DNA from: Ostrinia nubilalis
Taxonomy: Eukaryota; Arthropoda; Insecta; Lepidoptera; Crambidae
Direction of reading: 5' to 3'
NCBI RefSeq assembly: GCF_963855985.1
Contig: NC_087098.1
Coordinates: 11,676,501 to 11,740,500 of the forward strand
Length of the DNA stretch: 64,000 bases
In this document: in pieces, positions 33,323-46,212 of the stretch
Position numbering within the stretch: the first letter of the stretch is position 1
Layout: every line of letters begins with the position of its first letter
Translations under genes and position numbers: made by a program
Notes under the pieces: generated by a model
What the model saw: only the letters and a program-made list of their open reading frames with translations
Told to the model about the DNA's origin: nothing
Database searches by the model: none

Positions 33323-34497
33323 ACTATTCCTTGAAGCACACCTATGTTTGCTAATATAAAGATTTGAAACTTTATGTTTACTAAGATAAATAAAAAGTAC
33401 CAGGGGCCAGGGCAACATAGCATAGGTGCGTTTCGAGGAATAGTTTAGGAGCACCTCAAATTGTGAAGGAAAGAGGTTAGTTATCATCTAAATCAAATAA
33501 GTAGGTACTTCAGGTCAAAAGGGCTATGAGTTAAATACTCTATTTACATGAATAGTTAACTTTAGTAGGTATGTTCTAATTCTCAGTAGACACTACCATT
33601 CAGTCGCTCCGTAATTAGGTAGTCTTAGGTAAGACATGAGCTTGTGTTTAGTCAGTCAGGCTTTAGTTAGCGTTGCTCAAACGATATTCAGCTAGGTGAA
33701 AGAAAAAAATATAGAAGTTCCTCTTACTAAAAGGCAAAACCTATAACTTCTACCTTTTGGATGTGAAGCACCTATAGGTCTGGTAGTTATCTCCGGCTCT
33801 ACACTTTCGCCTTAGCGTTGATACTAATGCGATACGTTTTCCTTTTGTTAGTGCCAATATTATTTTCTAGATCTATACGCGGCGTTAGTAGTCGCAGTTT
33901 CCGTACACGCTATTTCATATAAAAAAAATTTTGTTTCAATAAATATTATTTTTGTTTTTTTTTTTACGTCTAGTGATTTCTATTCAGTGAACCATTCATC
34001 AATTTATCAATTGGGCAAGTCATGTGCTGTGGAATGGTAAGTATGCTTACTTTAGCTTTTGCTAGATGACCGTATAACTTAAGCACTTGTTTCTTCTATT
34101 ATTTGTTCGTTCAGTCACTAACCCCGTTCCCCTTTGAAGCGACCGTTGAATTTTGTATGAAACAGACGTAGTTGGTCCGATCGAAGATGGATGATATTAC
34201 CTCCCGACGACCGTCGTGTTTTAAAAACAGCTCCAGTTAGTGCTTCACTGAGGAAACGATACCGTTTGATGTTTACATCGGGGCACTGAAAGATGTAGGA
34301 CTTTCGTATCTCTTACATGTATTCGTTTGCTGACTTACCTATAAATCTGTAGTAAACATAACTTACAATTTTGTAATGTCGTATCAGCTTATTACTCGTA
34401 TAAAATACAACTACAGATGTGACTTGACTCAATCAATAAAGCTCAAAGCAGCTGAAGCTTGCGTCACGCAGTGAACTGATTTTAATTTCAGTCAAAT
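33323..34497. other. No gene recognised
   Basis: AT-rich DNA. Scattered GAAGC(G/A)CACCTA-like words occur from 33095 to 33780 but form no regular array. Confidence 0.4.
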
Positions 34498-34616
34498 GAA
34501 GTCCACTGTTGGACAAAAGCTTCCTCCAAGGACTTCCATAACGACTGGTCCTACGCTGCCCGCATCCAGGTTCTTCCTGCGACCTTCACCAGATCGTCGG
34601 TCCACCTGATCATCGG
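34498..34616 (-). mobile_element. RTE-like LINE 3' fragment
   Basis: Reverse-strand copy of the ORF end and 3' end: TCCACTGTTGGACAAAAGC, CCCGCATCCAGG, CACCAGATCGTCGGTCCACC on the plus strand. Diverged from younger copies by many substitutions. No duplication identified. Confidence 0.82.
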
Positions 34617-35753
34617 ATGGATATATATATGTTGCAAAAAGCACTTCTTATAACTTTGAAAGATACCACACTCTGGTCTTTAAGAAAACAAAATGGCGTC
34701 GTAAATAAATCACCGAATAAAAGACTCGAGGCCTCATCATTAACAACATAACCGTCCCCACTTAAGTGGTATTGATCGGCGTGGGGTTGCTAACTACGAG
34801 CATCCCCACGATTGTGTTGCCAGTCACGAGCGAGATATACGTGCAGTGGTAAACAATATTATAAGTACATGGATGTTGGAAGCAAGTTATCGGAAACATA
34901 TTTTAGAGGTATTGTTGTCAAATTTTATGAAGAACTGTAACATGGTACATTCAAATACTGAGAGTGAAGACGACAACACTATTTTGTACAATTATAACTC
35001 AGACATAAAGCACTATAGGTAGAGTCAATATAAGAATCCTACTGTGGCATCTATTCATTCAACTTAATTAGTTACATTGAATTAAGAAAAAATATTATGT
35101 TGCTTATTTTATTATGGTCATATTTTAATCCTTCATATTCTATAACTCAAACTAGACAGTACATTACAGTACAGTATGAGTACCTACATTAATATTACAA
35201 CTTAAGTAAGTACCAAATATTTCACATGAGCTGCTGCTGCGTCCAAACATAAACATATAATTTCCATTTAATTACCCTGGAACAGCTATTAATAATGTTG
35301 TACTAAATTGTTAAGTATTAATTTATTCGCGTGCCTAGACCACGGCTGCAAGCTTGCATTTAACGGTTGCTCTATAACTATAATTACTTTTAATATCAGA
35401 ATATCCAGCCCTAAGGGACAGTCGGGATAAGGTCAGTATCATAACGCCATCTCTGTCCACCTGCGCTGCGCACGCGCTGCTATTTCGCAACATTAAGCTG
35501 AGGCTACACGGTCCAGATTGAATTTCTTGGGCTTACGCGTATAATGCGTGGTTAATGGCCATATAAAGCTGGCCAAGTATAATACTAAAGTCAAATGCAT
35601 GGCGGAATTAACCTCAAATCAGTAGCCAAAGGAAATGGTCTTTAAAATATTGAATTAATTATACACTCGTACCGATTGGTTATTAATTGAGTATTTAGCT
35701 GAAAGAAACCTTTTCGAATTTTTGTTTCGTATGCGTCATAAATCAGTCTAGAA

Positions 35754-35880
35754 AGAAAGCTTCTTGAGTGGTGACCACGGACTGAAAGACTGGATATTTG
35801 TATTGACGTGGACTAATGACCTAGTTAGAATTTCAGGATGTCATCCTATGTCCAGCAGTAGACTCCTATAGATAGGGTGA
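35754..35880 (+). mobile_element. RTE-like LINE 3' fragment, old
   Basis: GAGTGGTGACCACGGACTGA, then TGGACTAATGACCTAGTTA and TATGTCCAGCAGTAGAC show a heavily decayed copy with internal deletions. Its frame is destroyed. Confidence 0.7.
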
Positions 35881-36565
35881 TGGTAACATAAAATGGTCAC
35901 TGTTGACCCCATGATGAACATTTAGAAAGTGTAGACCCAGCACTAGTTTGTTCGCTTTGTATTTCAAAAGTGCGAACCTTTAATGTGTAAATGGAATAAA
36001 CGGAACATGTATCTACCTCAACACATCAAGGTCAAGGAAGATCACACGAGTAAAAAAGTTATCCAATACTAGTCATTTATTCATTATGTCGTTATTTCGA
36101 AGTGTTTTTTCCCAAACTAAATTAATATTAATGAATTTGATACTCAGAAATGAAACAGCATGAACTAAACTATGAATGGGAACTGGGAAGTCAATGAATC
36201 ACAGCATTGGAAATTAATTCCACTGAGTTCGCAGTAACTTGAGTATTTTATTGCTTACTTCATCCATATACTGGGCCTGCCTGTTAGTATTTCTAACGGT
36301 CTAAAACCAATAATTAATTGGTAATATGATTACTACCGGGTAATTCGTATGCATTTTAGAAGCTTTTAATTTACTTATTAGTTAGTAAATCTGAGGAATT
36401 TGTTGGGAACGATGATTCTTCTGGCCTTTAATTGGAGCCTTATTAAACTATAAATCAAATATTTTTTAAGTGTTTTTGTAAGGCTACACTCTAATTGTCG
36501 CGTACATATTTTTTACCTGGAGATCTTTAAGAGAATTGTATATATCATATCTTGATATCTTTATA
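35881..36565. other. No gene recognised
   Basis: AT-rich DNA without a supported feature. Confidence 0.4.
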
Positions 36566-37022
36566 GTACAGTCACGGAATGAAAAGGTTCGTCAGTTTTC
36601 AAATTGATTCCTTCAACGAATCGCGATCACATATTACCTTTTGAAACTATGTTACAGAATAATCTCGAGTTAGAGAAAATAATCTTTAACTGTTCGTCAG
36701 TAAAGTTCAAAATTATTCAGGTCAAAGTTGTTTGACGATTTAACTTGTCAAGAAGATTATTGTGATTGATAAACTAAAACGTTCTTGTTGGTTCAACCTG
36801 CCATTATCTATTAAATAAAAAAAAACTACATTTTGTAACATTGCACTGATGGGATAGAAAAATAAACAAGCAAAACCTTATTCGTTAGCAAACGTCATAT
36901 TTATTTAAATGTTAGCAGCAATGTTTCTTGCACGGTTATGTTGGCAGGTTTGATTCTTACAGTACCTAGTGCAAGCGAAAACCGACACTAAGGTGACGAA
37001 CCTTTTCATTCCTCGACTGTAC
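36566..37022. mobile_element. 457-bp MITE, GTACAGTC ends
   Basis: Left end GTACAGTCACGGAATGAAAA continuing GGTTCGTCA; the right end is its reverse complement ending GACTGTAC, with one extra base. The internal sequence is AT-rich and non-coding; an open frame across the right half is chance. Confidence 0.82.
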
Positions 37023-38145
37023 CTACTTCTTTGTAGTACAAAAATCTTTTGATAATCTTCACTATACCACTTCAAGTGCCAAATATTTACGTTTAGCAGC
37101 CCATTTGCGTTGTAAAATATAATAAAGCACGCCACTAACTACTATCCTCGGCCATTCTCCCGACGGGCGGACCACTTTGCGTATATCGTCGCCGCATGTC
37201 CTTTGCCAAGAACATTTAGCCGTACCATGTTAGCTAGGAACATCCAGTATAAAATGTAGGCGCTTACATCCTCGGCCCTCACACGTCATTATCGTGAAGT
37301 GCACTTCTACCGAACCCCGCTGCAACGGTGCATTATAATTATTCGAAAAGTTTCTGTAATGTTTAACTTAAGGGAAGAGGGTGTCATCAAAGCGCCCTTT
37401 ATGAGACGCTCGTGACGAGTCTGTTGTTGTGGAGATTTTTATATAGATATTTTGTGGAACTGCTTGTGAGTCAGGTGGTGGTATAGTGGTTTTAGTTAAT
37501 GGTGAATAAGGAACAAAATACGCAGAATTTTCTCGATTAGCAATTGTTAAGAAACGACAAATTATTTACGGGTTCGTGAGTCAACTTACAAGACTGTTTT
37601 TCATTACCTATTTACGGGTATAGTTCCCGAGTCAAAAGATTGTTTTATAAGACTCGATTTCCAATTGACTGACAGCGAAGTGAACTTCAATCTCGTCTTC
37701 AAGACAAACTGTCTAATGGACAAGTAGGTACTGCTGGTAGTACTTGAAGACGGCTCAATTATTCCGCGCTCAGCTCGCGACACCGACACAGTGCGGAGTT
37801 GAACACGCGCTCCTCGGAAATGGAATATTCATGCCACGCCATCCGACTTCGAGGAGTTGGCATGCCGCTATAATTACTACTGGCTAGGGCTGGCAGTAAT
37901 TTGTTCTGCCCTTGCCCTTAGAAGGTTAAAATTCTTACGATTTTCTTCTATCATTCTTAAAATTTCTTAGCGAATAGAGTCGCTTCTCAATCTAATTTTT
38001 AAATAAACAGTCCCGCCTTATGCAGTTTTCTCAAGTTGTTTATTTAAAATTCTTCTATCATGTATGGTAAGGTCCAACTTGATTATATTTATCAAATGTC
38101 TGATATGGAACGCCGATTATATTTACGTAATACGTGAACGTGCGG
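37023..38145. other. No gene recognised
   Basis: Mixed-composition DNA, slightly more GC-rich at 37140..37330 and 37780..37860. No exon could be supported. Confidence 0.4.
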
Positions 38146-38222
38146 CCAGCGCAGTGCCGCTCGTCGTGGAAATAATTGGGGGAGGCCTTTGTCCAGCAGT
38201 GGACGTCATTTGGCTGAAGCGA
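38146..38222 (+). mobile_element. RTE-like LINE 3' tail
   Basis: GGGGGAGGCCTTTGTCCAGC followed by GGACGTCATTTGGCTGAAGC. A short 5'-truncated copy of the ATTTGGCTGA subfamily. No duplication established. Confidence 0.8.
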
Positions 38223-38705
38223 TGCATATTAAACTTGTTTTAATTTTTTATTACATAGAAGCTTGTAGTACTATAGAAGCTACTAGCAGTCTCCAAAAGT
38301 GTGAACCCTGAAAGAACCCATTAATGAAATTTTTAATATAGCAAAAGCATTAATTTACAAGTTTTATTACGTCCACGTAGTTACTGTTCACAAGTTGACA
38401 CAGAAATTGAAACTCATGTGATACTTAGGACGAGGGACCTAACGAGCTCTCAAAAACCGGGCCAAAATCCTAGCGAGAGTGAAGCGTGCTTGAGATTTCG
38501 CTGGATATGAGACGAAATTGTGTTTACTTACCAGAAGTAGAAATAAAAGAAGACTACGGATATGTTGGTTTCTTATATTTCCTATTACTTTAACATTAAC
38601 TAGTTTCTACTCATAGTTTCGTCCGCGTGTATTGTGGTGTGTCACAAAATAATTTACTGCGATAAGATGCAGAAAACATTTAGGACAATACAAACGGATC
38701 ATTAA

Positions 38706-38888
38706 TCTACTAATATAAAAAAAATGAATCGCAAAATGTGTTGGTAAGCGCATAACTCAACAACGCCTGGACCAATTTTACCAATTCTTTTTTTAAATAT
38801 TCGTTGAAGTCCAAGGATGTTTTTTACGGCGAGAAAAATTCGAATATTTCCGGGAAAACTCCGGGTGAAGCCACGGGTGGAAAACTAG
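38706..38888 (+). mobile_element. Short non-autonomous Helitron, 183 bp
   Basis: A|TCTACTAATATAAAAAAAAT at the start and AAAACTAG|T at the end. The body has GTTGGTAAGCGCATAACTC, common to a different Helitron subfamily from those at 12636, 21269, 28559 and 53970. Confidence 0.78.
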
Positions 38889-41800
38889 TATAAAATATTA
38901 ATGCACATTAATATTGAAAATAATTGGTTCTTCATAAAAAATTTAATAATTGTTTCATTTAAAATAAGCATAAATAGTTTGTATGCCAGCCAGCCCTAAG
39001 CCCGCCTTCGGCTTACAGAGCGAAAGTTTTGCTCAATTCACCACCTGCTATATTAAACTTTAATTGTAGTCTCTTGTATGACTGAATCATGAATTTTAAG
39101 GAAGACTTCCTCCGTAATGAGATAGGTAGTGTTAATTTATTTTACATTTTAATTTAAAGCGAATTTGTTCGCTGTTCGGAATTTCACGCTGGGATTATTC
39201 CGTTTCAGTACGTTTTAATTTTGTAACGTTTTACGAAATGTACGTGTTAATCTACAGACAATATTAAGCTGAAAGAGTGCCATAATTGTTCAATTAAGTC
39301 TTTGTTATTATACTTTTAATGTGTTAATTGTGAATTCAAGTATAAAAGTTTAATTATGTTAAGAGTAATAAACTTGTACTCTACTGCGATATTATTCGAG
39401 GTCCACCAATCATCTCAAGATAAATGTCTCAGGACTGTATTCATATTTAATTTATGAAAAGACTATCACATGCGTTACAAACTCGAATGTGCCATGGTGC
39501 TCGCATGATCTTGCAATTACATATTTGTTACTGCGATGAGCTTAAACTTTAAAACAATTTCTTTTCCTATTTGGAATTTCTCTAATACAGTCCTTAAGAT
39601 GTTTGCCTACTCAACCAATGTTTAACGCCTCTGGTATTTAAGTACGCTACTGGCAAGGAAGTACTGGTATATAAATCGGTCCACGGACTAAATAATTTAA
39701 AGCCTGTGCCGTTTGAATTTACGGAAGCAAGGCAAGATTTTTACCACCTACCGCTTTTGTTCACTGCAGACCATAAAAAGGAACCTCGACAATCTTCTAA
39801 GCTATTGTCTGTAAAGGGGATTTAGAAAAATCTCAACCCGAGCAAACAAATCGAACGAGCGCTCTCCCAGTTTTTCCCATAAATAAATCCAGTGCATTCC
39901 CTGGAGTTGGAGTGATGGCGCTTTTATGACCTGCTCATTTGGCCGCGTTAGCTTTACTTTACGCTCGAGTTATTTCTCTAAGGGGGTGCACTGATGTATT
40001 CACGCGAGTGGTTCAGAGCGAAGGATGATCGCGTTAAAAAGATTGCTAATTAGATACCGATAGGGGCGGCGAGGTGTCGATTAATTGAAAGCTCCTTATT
40101 AGCTGATATTGTCTACTTAAGCTATGGGCCTACTGCCTTGTAGAGAGGGTATTAGTAAGCGATGCCTTGTTGACACAGGGAGTAAAATAAATACTTTCAT
40201 CCAGTCCTAAAATTATATTATGAGTGAGTTGTGTGTAAATGGTAACGTATTAAAATATGGTAATTATTTCTATGAAGTAGTCTTTTTATGTTAGTGTTCT
40301 TCACGCTGTATTTTAGAGGGCTGCCCAAATCAAATTTTCTAAAAACAATCTGAAACAAGATGTTCGAGTAGCAATTCCTTGTAGCAGGATTTGTAACTTT
40401 AAAGGTAAAATTTTCAACGCGAAAGGTCCATTATGAAGATTACTTCAGTGGAGAGGTTTTCTTAGTTAGCAACGTATTTGTGAAGATTTCTGTTCTTTTT
40501 TTTATTATGTTTAGGTTTGAATTGAGGTATTGTGGCTTCACCTTTGAAAATGTAAAGCAATTTCAAATACAAAAAGTTAAAAATATATTTGAGGTATTGT
40601 GTGCCAGGCAGCAGTACCTATAGCACTACATTAATGTACCATGGTTAAACGTTATTATTTTAACTTCCTCAGTAATTGTGACGTTTACTACTCCTTTTTT
40701 CGTAGATATCTACAAGGTGTCATGTATATTTAGATTTATAAATAAAATTTTGATTATATTCGTTATACAGGTCACAGAGACCTGGTTAGCAACAGACAGT
40801 ATGATTTTAGGCACCACTTAATCAGTCGAGTGGCAAGTGGTTCTTAAAATAAAGGCAATCTCATTCCTTGGCAGTCTAATGAATTTGAATTAGTGCTCCG
40901 TTTTAGTGTCGGCCTAGATAGTTCAGTTTAGACTGATGGGCTAGAACTAGAACACGGTGAAATATAGCTAGAACGTTACCTATGTTTTATTATTGGTGGC
41001 TATTGTTGGTTGGGGAAAAGAACACAAATCGAATATCGCCCTGGTAAGTATCTCTTCATGATAATGATTTGCTTGAAACGAGCACTGAAGATACATATAA
41101 CCAAACGTCTTCCTATGCATTATCATATTGTTTAGAAAGTTGGTCTCTTAGTTAAAAAATGTGTTCGTCATATTAACGAATCAAATTCTTATTTATTTTA
41201 GATCCAAACTTTAGGATTAATGCGTGTGCTGAAGGATGGTTTAAGAATCGGTGTGAGTAATCCAGTCTGACATAATAATATAGCGTAGTAATCACACCTT
41301 TACGCAGTTACAACGATTAAGTTGAAGTTACCACTGTTTTCAAATCCATACATCAGTATGTCTCATAACATCTAATGTGACAGTTACCTGTGCTATCATC
41401 CACTTCGACAACCCGGCATAGAAGCTAGTTTTAGTATAGCTAGTAAAGTCAAATGTAGTTACTAACACCTCCAGGTTATGATGCTAAGTTGATCCGAACA
41501 TGACGGCGGGCGGGGCCGGGTGCAGCGAGATGTCTATCGCCCGTAGCCGTGTAATCACTGGCTGCTTCAGGGCTGTCACTTCACTGAATTATTTGTTATT
41601 GAATTATTTGTGTCAAAACTCTTTTTAGATTTTATATTCCTTACGTAAAATTACACAAGGTAACGTGTGTGTGAATACTACTCTCCTTGTAGGTTAGAGT
41701 CTAGGCACTATTAATTTTGTTTACTTGTTTTGGTTATTGTAAATGACTGTAACTTGTATGTGTACATTAAATCTAAGGTGATTTCTGAATAATGTTGTTA

Positions 41801-43851
41801 TTTCTTACCCAAAAATAGAAATGTTTACAATGAATACAATTTTGAATCAATGCAGACAACCCTGTAGTACGTTTGTTGTATTGTGCTGCGCGTGCGCTCA
41901 ATGTATCACCGCGGCAACCAGCAATCAATGTTTACATGAGTCAACTACACTGTAACTGCGATAGCAGATATAATTCCATTGTTTATTACTGCAAATTACT
42001 AACTACATCAAGATAACGTGATATGGTATTCTAGATCCTTATTTTCAGGGTCGTGGCGTGCAGTGCATGTAGGTTACAGGCACTGTTTTATTGATATAAT
42101 TTACTTACAAGAAATGTAGAACTCCTGGGAGAAGGAAATTTTGTAGCGTTAAGAGTCGTGTCTCATACGAAATTTTTAATTAATTAAAAAAACATTTACT
42201 AAGGTGGAAATCGAACCCAGTACCTTTCGCTTGCTGGGCTTAATTCCCACCTAAAATTATTAATTATTTCAGCCAATTTCACTGCAGTTTACTGCTGGCA
42301 GAGCACCATAAAGCATTTTGAGGCTTTTTTCACCTTAAAGCCCTCTTCTTGAGGCCATCGGTTCACTAAGCAACATTAATTTGTTATCAAAATAAAACTA
42401 CTGCCCGCCACTGCATAGAATTACTATGTTTTTATCACTGACTCTTGCCTCCAGCTGCATAATTAAATGTCTATAAAGTTTTTACGGTAAATTGATGGTA
42501 ATCAATCTTTTTATTGACCATTTAATTTAAATCATTATCTACATTGTAATTTAATGGAATTATATTGTTTCTGTTATAAAGGCTTACTTTAGAACTTCAT
42601 TCTTTCGTAATCTACCAGATTAAAATCTAAACTATAAATAAAATATATCACAGAATGTTCAGAGATAAATGTCTGTTACTTTAATAACCCTGACTAATGA
42701 TTTTAGCAAAACGTTTCTCCAAGAAACATAAAAAGTTCTGTCTGTCTGGAGTAACAAACTCAGCCATTTCAACGTATTCCACAGAACTGAAGTCGTGATT
42801 TTTATATATCTATAAAGTTATCAATCGCTAGCACGAAGTCTAAAGGAATCCAGCAATATGGCGAATGCAAATACGTCAAAGAAAACTTTATTCGCTAGCT
42901 GCACGAAAGACGTAACGAGCCAACAAAGCTGTTACGAGCAAAGAGCTGCTGAAAGGCGTGTGGTGTAAGTTGTGGGAGTATAGCGGAGGAATTGATGACG
43001 GTGAGTTGATGATGATGACATCGCCATTTTCCTGATAAATGGAATGGTAGTTGCAAGAAAACTGATGCCAATGACGACAGTTATGACGTCCTGATTGTCC
43101 TAGTAAAGGAATGGAGTTATAGATGGTAAATTCTGGTGTTTTCTCAAGTCAATATAGATGTTTTTTTACAGTGCCAAACGCAAGCTGCAACTACCTAAAA
43201 CTGAACGTACTCGTAGTACATTTATGCCCGTATTCAGAAACATTACTATGAGGTCACACAGTGCGCGTGGACGTTCTATTCAACGCTGTGCGTTAACATC
43301 GTTTGTGAAGACGGCATTAACAGTTACCTAACAAGAAATTAGCTGCTGAAGCATCAAACAATCGAAGTAAGTAACCTCTTTGACCGCATTTATGAATGTT
43401 GAAGAATACTTTTTCATTCGTCTTCTTTCTGATGTCGTGGACCTTCGCAGAGCTATCACTTGCGACACACACCTTTAGGCTTGTAGAGCGTTTCTCGCCC
43501 GCAAACTCGGAGTTTCCTTCGAACCACAGCTATCCCGACTAAGCGTTTTATCTGCAAGTCACAGAGCCGCTTGCTTCGAATTTGACGGTCTACGCGGTTC
43601 AGGCGATAAATATACAAGCACATGACGTTGCTGTTGCACTGAGAGATGCACCTTATAGCACAGAATGGGAGAATAAGCAGGTTGAGAACATTGCTAGGGA
43701 GACTAACGTGTGCTGCTGTGATAGGTGTTTTGCATTTGAAGCATCTTAATATGGAGGTCCTTAAATTTGAAAGTCATAGCTCAGCTGTTAGTAAGATCAG
43801 TCAAAAAGCTAAGCTCTGCTAAATTTGGCACTAGATAATTTGTGTAACAGT
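38889..43851. other. No gene recognised
   Basis: About 5 kb of anonymous DNA without a supported gene or complete repeat. A tRNA-like word at 42205..42250 (box-B-like on the minus strand) cannot be folded into a tRNA. A GC-rich patch at 41500..41530 is noted only. Confidence 0.45.
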
Positions 43852-43863
43852 TAGAAAGTTATT

Positions 43864-44014
43864 CACCCACAAGATGGACCGACGACATCATAAAGGTAGC
43901 AAGAAGGCGCTGGACGCAGGCCGCTACCAACCGGGCAGCATGGAAAGCATTGGGGGAGGCCTATGTTCTGCAGTGGACGTCCTATGACTGAGATGATGAT
44001 GATGATGATGACGA
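43864..44014 (+). mobile_element. RTE-like LINE, 151 bp
   Basis: Flanked by a 12-bp duplication TAGAAAGTTATT (43852..43863, 44015..44026). Covers the ORF end (GATGGACCGACGACATCATA) to CCTATGACTGA with a GAT-repeat tail. It belongs to the subfamily with CCTATGGCTGA ends. Confidence 0.9.
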
Positions 44015-44026
44015 TAGAAAGTTATT

Positions 44027-45418
44027 TATTAAAATGCCGATGAAAAAATTGCATACTATTGCAGTCGACTTACATATTTTTTGCTCATCCTTCCTTAGGT
44101 GCCAGTAATTTCTGATCTACACTGCAATCTACGTTCTAGGAACGCGATGAGAGATTGTTAGGTGTGTAGTAGTGTAGTGAAAAATATTCGCGGTGCGAAG
44201 AAACTTACCCGTTTCCAAAAATAATCCTTGGAAACTAGTATCATAAAAAGTGTTTTGATTTTTTGATCTCGATCGATCGGTTCTTGATAAGTCGAGAAAG
44301 AAATGGGCGCTTTTGGTGTTATAATAATATAATTTATTTCGTTTATAATTAAATAATCGACTTACTTACTATTATCATTCCAAATCGTGTGAATCTAAAA
44401 AGATTTTGATGCAAAAGTAAATTTACATTGAAGCCCGATAGACAACTTTACAAACAATCCAAACGATCAAAATTTACAATTCCGATTGAATCCTCCTACC
44501 TTTTGAATTCAATCCTTTCTTTCAAGCTTTGAATCGTTAATGTTTCTATCTACGTAATGGCTTCTAAATAAATGGGTAAAAGACTTTGGTATAGATTTCT
44601 ATAAACTTTATTTACTTACTGACAAGCCAACGCTATTATAGCACAATATTGCCTTGTATTATGTAAATCACACTCACGCGTGATAGAAAAGCGGTAAAAG
44701 AATATAAAGAAGAGAAAATACATTTCAGGTTTTCAGGCTGTAAAAATACTTATTGCTTATACTTTGATATTCCTGGTATTTTTATCTGATAAGCATGAAG
44801 ATGATATTATTATAATAAAATTAGAGATTCTCAAAGCATTTTCTCAGTGAATTTATGATTGATGAAGATAATGTATTGCGGTATTGTTGTCTCATTGACA
44901 TTTTCTAATTTGTCAGAATAAGTTACTTTCCGATTTCAATAAACAAAAATTCTCTTATACCAAAATATACCTACTCAGACGGAATCTACTTTGACATGAT
45001 ATTTTTATACGAAAATTTTGCTGGGGTTCCCTCCCTTATGCAGAAACAAAAGGCTCGAGCCCATTTCAGTAGAGTGGGGTAGAACAGGTGCTATAAAAAG
45101 AAGGTTACGGTCTTTTCATAACTTTAAAGATTACGATTTTAAAATGTAAATAATGTTTTGGGGGACAGAAACAGATGTTTACTAATGTAAAACAATTACT
45201 TACTTTTCGTAACTAAGTTTTGCGAAAATGTTGAAGGAATCGTTACAAGATTTCTCTGTAGCAGAAAAATAATTTTATTGTCTAATAGACACAGTAAGAT
45301 GCCAAGAGAGAAACAAATTTTCTTTTTCCAAATGAAATGTTTCTAGAGACTTTGACGTCGAAGTGCTAATTATAGAATAGCATAAATAAGTGTTTTGCTA
45401 TTTCAAAAGTAAAGTAAA
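44027..45418. other. No gene recognised
   Basis: AT-rich DNA without a supported feature. Confidence 0.4.
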
Positions 45419-45459
45419 GTTGAAAAATAAAATGTAACACTTACATTTTATTTTTCAAC
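45419..45459. repeat. Perfect 19-bp-arm hairpin
   Basis: GTTGAAAAATAAAATGTAA and its reverse complement, loop CAC. Isolated; possibly a MITE or insertion scar. Confidence 0.75.
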
Positions 45460-46096
45460 CTTGACTGGAGAACACAGTTTTTAAAGAGCTCAATCTTATC
45501 AACTAAACAAAAAAGGTTAGGTAAAGTTCTTATAACCGAATTTATCTCTAAATTATTTGTGAATAATTTATGCCTATTTCTTTGTTACATCAAACAAAAA
45601 CGAATAGGAAACATTTATATTCTTCTAAACCACACTAAATCCTGTGGCTCGTAAAAGTGTTAAGTAAATCGAACCATTTAAAACGTAAACTCAAAACACC
45701 ACACACCTGACATAACTGCGGCGACCACAGTTCCAAAGTAACAAAAACATTCGCAAACTCAACGTTATGTAAACAAAACAGGGACGTGCAGAAGCTCTGC
45801 TTTTCTGTAAGCTTTGAACGTTCAGTCACTTCTTCTTGAGTCTTGAGTCACTCAAATTGTAGAGCATACTAGTTCCTACTGAGTACTTAATATGATAAGT
45901 GTGTGATAAGTTTCTGAAATAAATAGCATAAATAGATGTTTGTTACTATTGAACGGATTTTGATAAAACTTAACATTATAACGATTTAAATTAAATGTCA
46001 AGTAAGCCGGTCTTTCTGTGGCAAACTGAAACTTTCATGCGGGTGAAAGCTAGAATTTAGGAGTTGTAATAGTGCTCTGAAAGGACCTATAGTTCA

Positions 46097-46212
46097 TTTC
46101 GGCCAAATGACGTTCACTGCTGGATAAAGGTCTCTCTCACAACGACCGTCCTGTGCTATCCGCATCCAGGTACTTCCTGCGACTTTCACTAGATCATCGA
46201 TCCACCTAGAAT
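46097..46212 (-). mobile_element. RTE-like LINE 3' fragment
   Basis: Plus-strand words TTTCGGCCAAATGACGTTCA, CCGCATCCAGGTACTTCC and TCACTAGATCATCGATCCAC mark a decayed reverse-strand copy. No duplication identified. Confidence 0.8.

Noticed and set aside
42198..42250. tRNA-like sequence on the minus strand
   Set aside because: Too short for a cloverleaf; at most a SINE remnant.
45940..46060. Helitron 3' fragment (GCGGGTGAAAGCTAG)
   Set aside because: Only a short similarity at one end; no start could be found.
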